Source: Fodinibius salsisoli (GTDB lineage Bacteria > Bacteroidota > Rhodothermia > Balneolales > Balneolaceae). From it: 64,000 nucleotides of DNA. Made by a program: the position numbers and the translations under genes. Below, piece after piece: positions 61,796 through 64,000 of the stretch. Position 1 is the stretch's first letter. The number at the start of each line of letters is the position of its first letter. The stretch is taken from NCBI RefSeq assembly GCF_026229185.1, contig NZ_JAGGJA010000014.1:1-64000 (forward strand), in the 5' to 3' direction. The notes beneath the pieces were generated by a model. It had not been told where the DNA came from. It saw only the letters and a program-made list of their open reading frames with translations, and did no database searches.

Positions 61796-62308
61796 TTATT
61801 GATGAAACAAACGGACCTGTTGAACATGGTCTTCATCTGTAACCACGGTTACATGCTCATCCAGCTTAGTGGGCAACTCCATACCACAAAATTCTGCTTT
61901 AATCGGGTATTTCCGATGGCCACGGTCAATAAGCACCGCCGTATGCATTTCACTTGGTTTCAGCAATTCATCGATTGCTTTTAAGGCTCTGAACATGGTA
62001 TGACCTGAAAAGATCACATCATCAACAATGACTATAAAATATTTCTTGTCGGCCTCTTCTGGGCTCCACTGCTTATTCTCTTCCGAACCTTCCTTTACCA
62101 AAAACTGCCGGGCTTCTATATCCGCCCGCAGAATATTTGAAAGCATCTCTGCCAGTTGTCGGGCCACGACGTAACCACGCTGATCGATACCGAACAACAA
62201 TACCGGATTATTGGATCGATTCTGTTCATTAATTTCGTGAGCCATGCGTTCCAGCGTTCGCTGAACTCGCTTTGCCGTCATCAGTGTCAACGTATCTGTA
62301 TCAATCAT
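61796..62308 (-). CDS. pyrR: PyrR-like phosphoribosyltransferase
   Basis: 170 residues matching PyrR: the PRPP loop VIVDDVIFSGHTMFRAL (about 93-109), preceded by GIDQRGYVVARQLAEML and followed by VLIDRGHRKYPIKAEFCGMELPT. PyrR in Bacillus attenuates the pyr operon by binding UMP-loaded mRNA and has uracil phosphoribosyltransferase activity. Here no pyrimidine biosynthesis gene is adjacent, so a regulatory role cannot be argued from context. It is divergent from the YtxH-domain gene. Confidence 0.85.
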   Translation of the reverse strand: MIDTDTLTLMTAKRVQRTLERMAHEINEQNRSNNPVLLFGIDQRGYVVARQLAEMLSNILRADIEARQFLVKEGSEENKQWSPEEADKKYFIVIVDDVIFSGHTMFRALKAIDELLKPSEMHTAVLIDRGHRKYPIKAEFCGMELPTKLDEHVTVVTDEDHVQQVRLFHQ

Positions 62309-62429
62309 ATTACCTTATATTAAATTTTATAAAAATAATTACTCTGCACATTTAAAATATCTGACACATTTCATACCTTAAATATAGAAGATTAGCAGAT
62401 AAGGTAACATTCATTAAAACAGACTTATT

Positions 62430-62732
62430 ATGACAAAGAGATCCAGCCTCCGTTCCCTCTTGTTAGCTACCGGTTCATTTATTGGGGGAGTAACACTCGG
62501 CGTTTTATTGACTCCCAGAAATGGCCGTGAAACCCGACACTGGGTATCATCGCAGGCCTCAGAACTGTCTGACTGGATGAGTAAACATCACAGGACAGCT
62601 CGCCAGAAAGGAGAAACAGAGCTTCATAACATCCGTCAAAATGTACACAAAGGGCTGCGCCGTAACATTCCCGACTTGTATGAGGCTACCGAAAATATCG
62701 ACTTGAGTGACGATGGGTTAACCGGTGCGTAA
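62430..62732 (+). CDS. YtxH-domain protein
   Basis: A 100-residue protein. The YtxH signature is a hydrophobic segment (about 6-26, LLLATGSFIGGVTLGVLLTP), then RNGRETRHWVSSQASEL, giving a small membrane-anchored helical protein. The helical tail is polar and probably coiled. YtxH proteins are linked to stress in Firmicutes, but the function is unknown. Its stop overlaps the next gene's GTG start (GTGCGTAA), so the two are translationally coupled. Confidence 0.8.
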   Translation: MTKRSSLRSLLLATGSFIGGVTLGVLLTPRNGRETRHWVSSQASELSDWMSKHHRTARQKGETELHNIRQNVHKGLRRNIPDLYEATENIDLSDDGLTGA

Positions 62733-63912
62733 AACTGCTCCCACATACCATGAAAAGCTCCTCCATTGGATATGGGAGACCCGCAATTTTAACACTCGGA
62801 GCCTGCATACTGCTTCCGGAGATCCGGTTAAAATACATTTTCCCGGCCAAAGTAATAAATCCGACGGCCCTGATTTTTCCGGTGCCCAAATAGAAATTGG
62901 TCAACTTCAGTGGTATGGTGATGTGGAGATACACTGGAAATTGTCCGACTGGCATGCCCATGGCCACGGGCAGGATCCGCGATATAACAATGTTGTTCTG
63001 CATGTGGTATTCCGCTCCACAGATCAGCGTAGCCTCCGCAAGGATCGAACTTCGGTGCCTACTTTATGCCTTGCTCCCCAGCTCTCACATCCGCTGGAGG
63101 CCTTTCTGGAAGAGTACCTTAAACATCCTCAGCTTCCCTGCAGCAAACAACTGTCTTATATTTCTGAAGAAGCTTTTGCCCGGCAAATAAAAAAAGCGCA
63201 CAACGAATATTTTGAGCAAAAAATTGATGACCTGCTATCATTCTATGACCCAGATCTCCCTCCCAGCCGTGCCTGGTTAAAAATTCTAACGGTTGCATTA
63301 TTCGACGGCCTGGGCATTTCCCATAACCGCGAATCAATGCGTAAATTGTGCTCCCACTTAGTTGAACGAATTACTGAATTCGACTCAGCAGACGATTGTA
63401 AACGCCATGCGCTATCTCTTTCCGGGCTATTGGATGACAGCCCCTCGCCTACTTCCTATAAATGGAATCATAAAGGGTGCCGGCCGAATAACCAGCCCCG
63501 CATCCGTATTCAGCAAGCGGCCCTTGCGTTTTGGTATATTTATCAGCAGCCGTTTGGTCACTGGATGCGCACGCCCCCGCAGAAGTCGTGGAAAAAACTC
63601 ATTCAGTCCATCGACATGGCCCCTTCTGTGGGTCCGGAACGATCTTCTATTCTATTTGGAACCGTCTTTTTGCCTTCTTTATATATATTGGGCAATCTCT
63701 TCCATAAAACATCACTAAAAGATAAAGCCTGGAACCTGTGGGTTAACCATGAGGTAAAGCTACCAAAATCACTATTGAAGAAGTTTCACAAAACTGAACT
63801 TCGTCCGGCACTCTATAACAACAAACTGGGAACCATCCACCAGTTGCGCAACTATTGCCAAAAAGGAGGATGTCAAAAATGTTTTGTGTTTAAAAATGAA
63901 ATTTTCTCTTGA
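62725..63912 (+). CDS. DUF2851-family protein
   Basis: A 395-residue cytoplasmic protein. The N-terminal half holds the conserved DUF2851 segments: HEKLLHWIWETRNFNTRSL, SDGPDFSGAQIEIG and WYGDVEIHWKLSDWHAHGHGQDPRYNNVVLHVV, rich in Asp, Glu and His that could bind metal. The C-terminal half is helical, with a CQKC-type pair (KGGCQKCFVF) at the end. Bacteroidota carry it widely, but no function is established. The GTG start overlaps the preceding YtxH stop by 8 bp, which I prefer to any later ATG. Confidence 0.82.
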   Translation: MRKTAPTYHEKLLHWIWETRNFNTRSLHTASGDPVKIHFPGQSNKSDGPDFSGAQIEIGQLQWYGDVEIHWKLSDWHAHGHGQDPRYNNVVLHVVFRSTDQRSLRKDRTSVPTLCLAPQLSHPLEAFLEEYLKHPQLPCSKQLSYISEEAFARQIKKAHNEYFEQKIDDLLSFYDPDLPPSRAWLKILTVALFDGLGISHNRESMRKLCSHLVERITEFDSADDCKRHALSLSGLLDDSPSPTSYKWNHKGCRPNNQPRIRIQQAALAFWYIYQQPFGHWMRTPPQKSWKKLIQSIDMAPSVGPERSSILFGTVFLPSLYILGNLFHKTSLKDKAWNLWVNHEVKLPKSLLKKFHKTELRPALYNNKLGTIHQLRNYCQKGGCQKCFVFKNEIFS

Positions 63913-63964
63913 TTAATAATCAGTAAATCCCTATTATCTGAATCTCTTAAAAAAGGGAACAAAT

Positions 63965-64000
63965 TGCCCGGTCGTCTAATGGCAGGACAGCGGTTTTTGG
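63965..64000 (+). tRNA. tRNA-Gln (TTG), 5' part, cut by window end
   Basis: It reads TGCCCGG, then a D-arm GTCTAATGGCAGGAC, then AGCGGTTTTTGG. The acceptor start and the loop T-T-TTG-G indicate tRNA-Gln with anticodon TTG. The 3' part lies beyond the window, so the call rests on the 5' half. Confidence 0.75.

Overview
The window looks like a chromosomal segment of a Bacteroidota/Balneolota-type bacterium. My best guess is a marine or saline Balneolales relative, but no 16S is present, so this is inference. The pointers are a SusC/SusD pair with a FecR anti-sigma factor, several Bacteroidota-typical domains of unknown function (DUF2279, DUF4112, DUF2851, DUF3078, YfhO), scarce Shine-Dalgarno sequences, a TAnnTTTG-type promoter element, and two sodium/proton antiporters back to back. 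Base composition is fairly even, and nearly all genes look like vertically inherited housekeeping or envelope functions. There is no prophage, integrase or CRISPR array. The mobile-looking sequence is small and sits between genes.

Layout. 1-3192 (minus): the str operon rpsL-rpsG-fusA-tuf, with tuf cut by the window edge. 3389-9295: recG, two small envelope or membrane proteins, a 139-bp MITE-like element and an M61 peptidase. 9372-17023: typA (minus), an atypical SDR, YjbQ, a methyltransferase, a GyrI-like domain protein, an FUSC-family membrane protein and a small membrane protein. 17032-17568: tRNA-Ser(GCT) with a GIY-YIG nuclease gene lying between two copies of the tRNA 3' end. 17644-23442 (minus): a compact run ptsH-ptsI-pgi/pmi-birA-tilS-hpt. 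23606-26472: gatC and a YfhO-type protein. 26873-32072: a surface-glycan group (sulfotransferase, two GT2s, a TupA-type ATP-grasp, a flippase). 32081-36207: a quinone oxidoreductase, a REP-associated transposase (RAYT) locus, hisS and an unknown membrane-anchored protein. 36342-39957: divergent nhaA and a CPA-type antiporter. 40116-45418: a lipoprotein protease and four peptidoglycan enzymes. 45431-51767: heptamer repeats, then the fecR-susC-susD operon (minus). 51987-56306: murI, a BaiN-like flavoprotein and a secreted beta-helix protein. 56671-63912: phoH-like, TrmH-type methyltransferase, ALDH7, DUF3078, PyrR-like, YtxH and DUF2851. 63965-64000: the start of tRNA-Gln(TTG).

How the genes work together. 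Three functional groups stand out. The minus-strand 41-45 kb genes encode a periplasmic peptidoglycan degradation set (PBP4, an amidase, a class A beta-lactamase-like hydrolase, an SH3-NlpC/P60 peptidase), nearly all predicted lipoproteins. The 26.9-32.1 kb genes look like assembly and export of a sulfated or otherwise decorated surface glycan. The fecR-susC-susD operon is a TonB-dependent uptake system with a signalling (STN) domain but no sigma factor gene beside it.

The most interesting structure is in the non-coding DNA. It includes a 407-bp tRNA-targeting GIY-YIG mini-element, a 32-bp perfect palindrome inside the RAYT gene, REP-like flanks and a GxxExxY-like remnant around that transposase, and several intergenic sequences with 7-bp periodicity. 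It also includes three 7-bp direct repeats at 11-bp spacing upstream of phoH (Pho-box geometry), and overlapping inverted repeats between the two antiporter genes.
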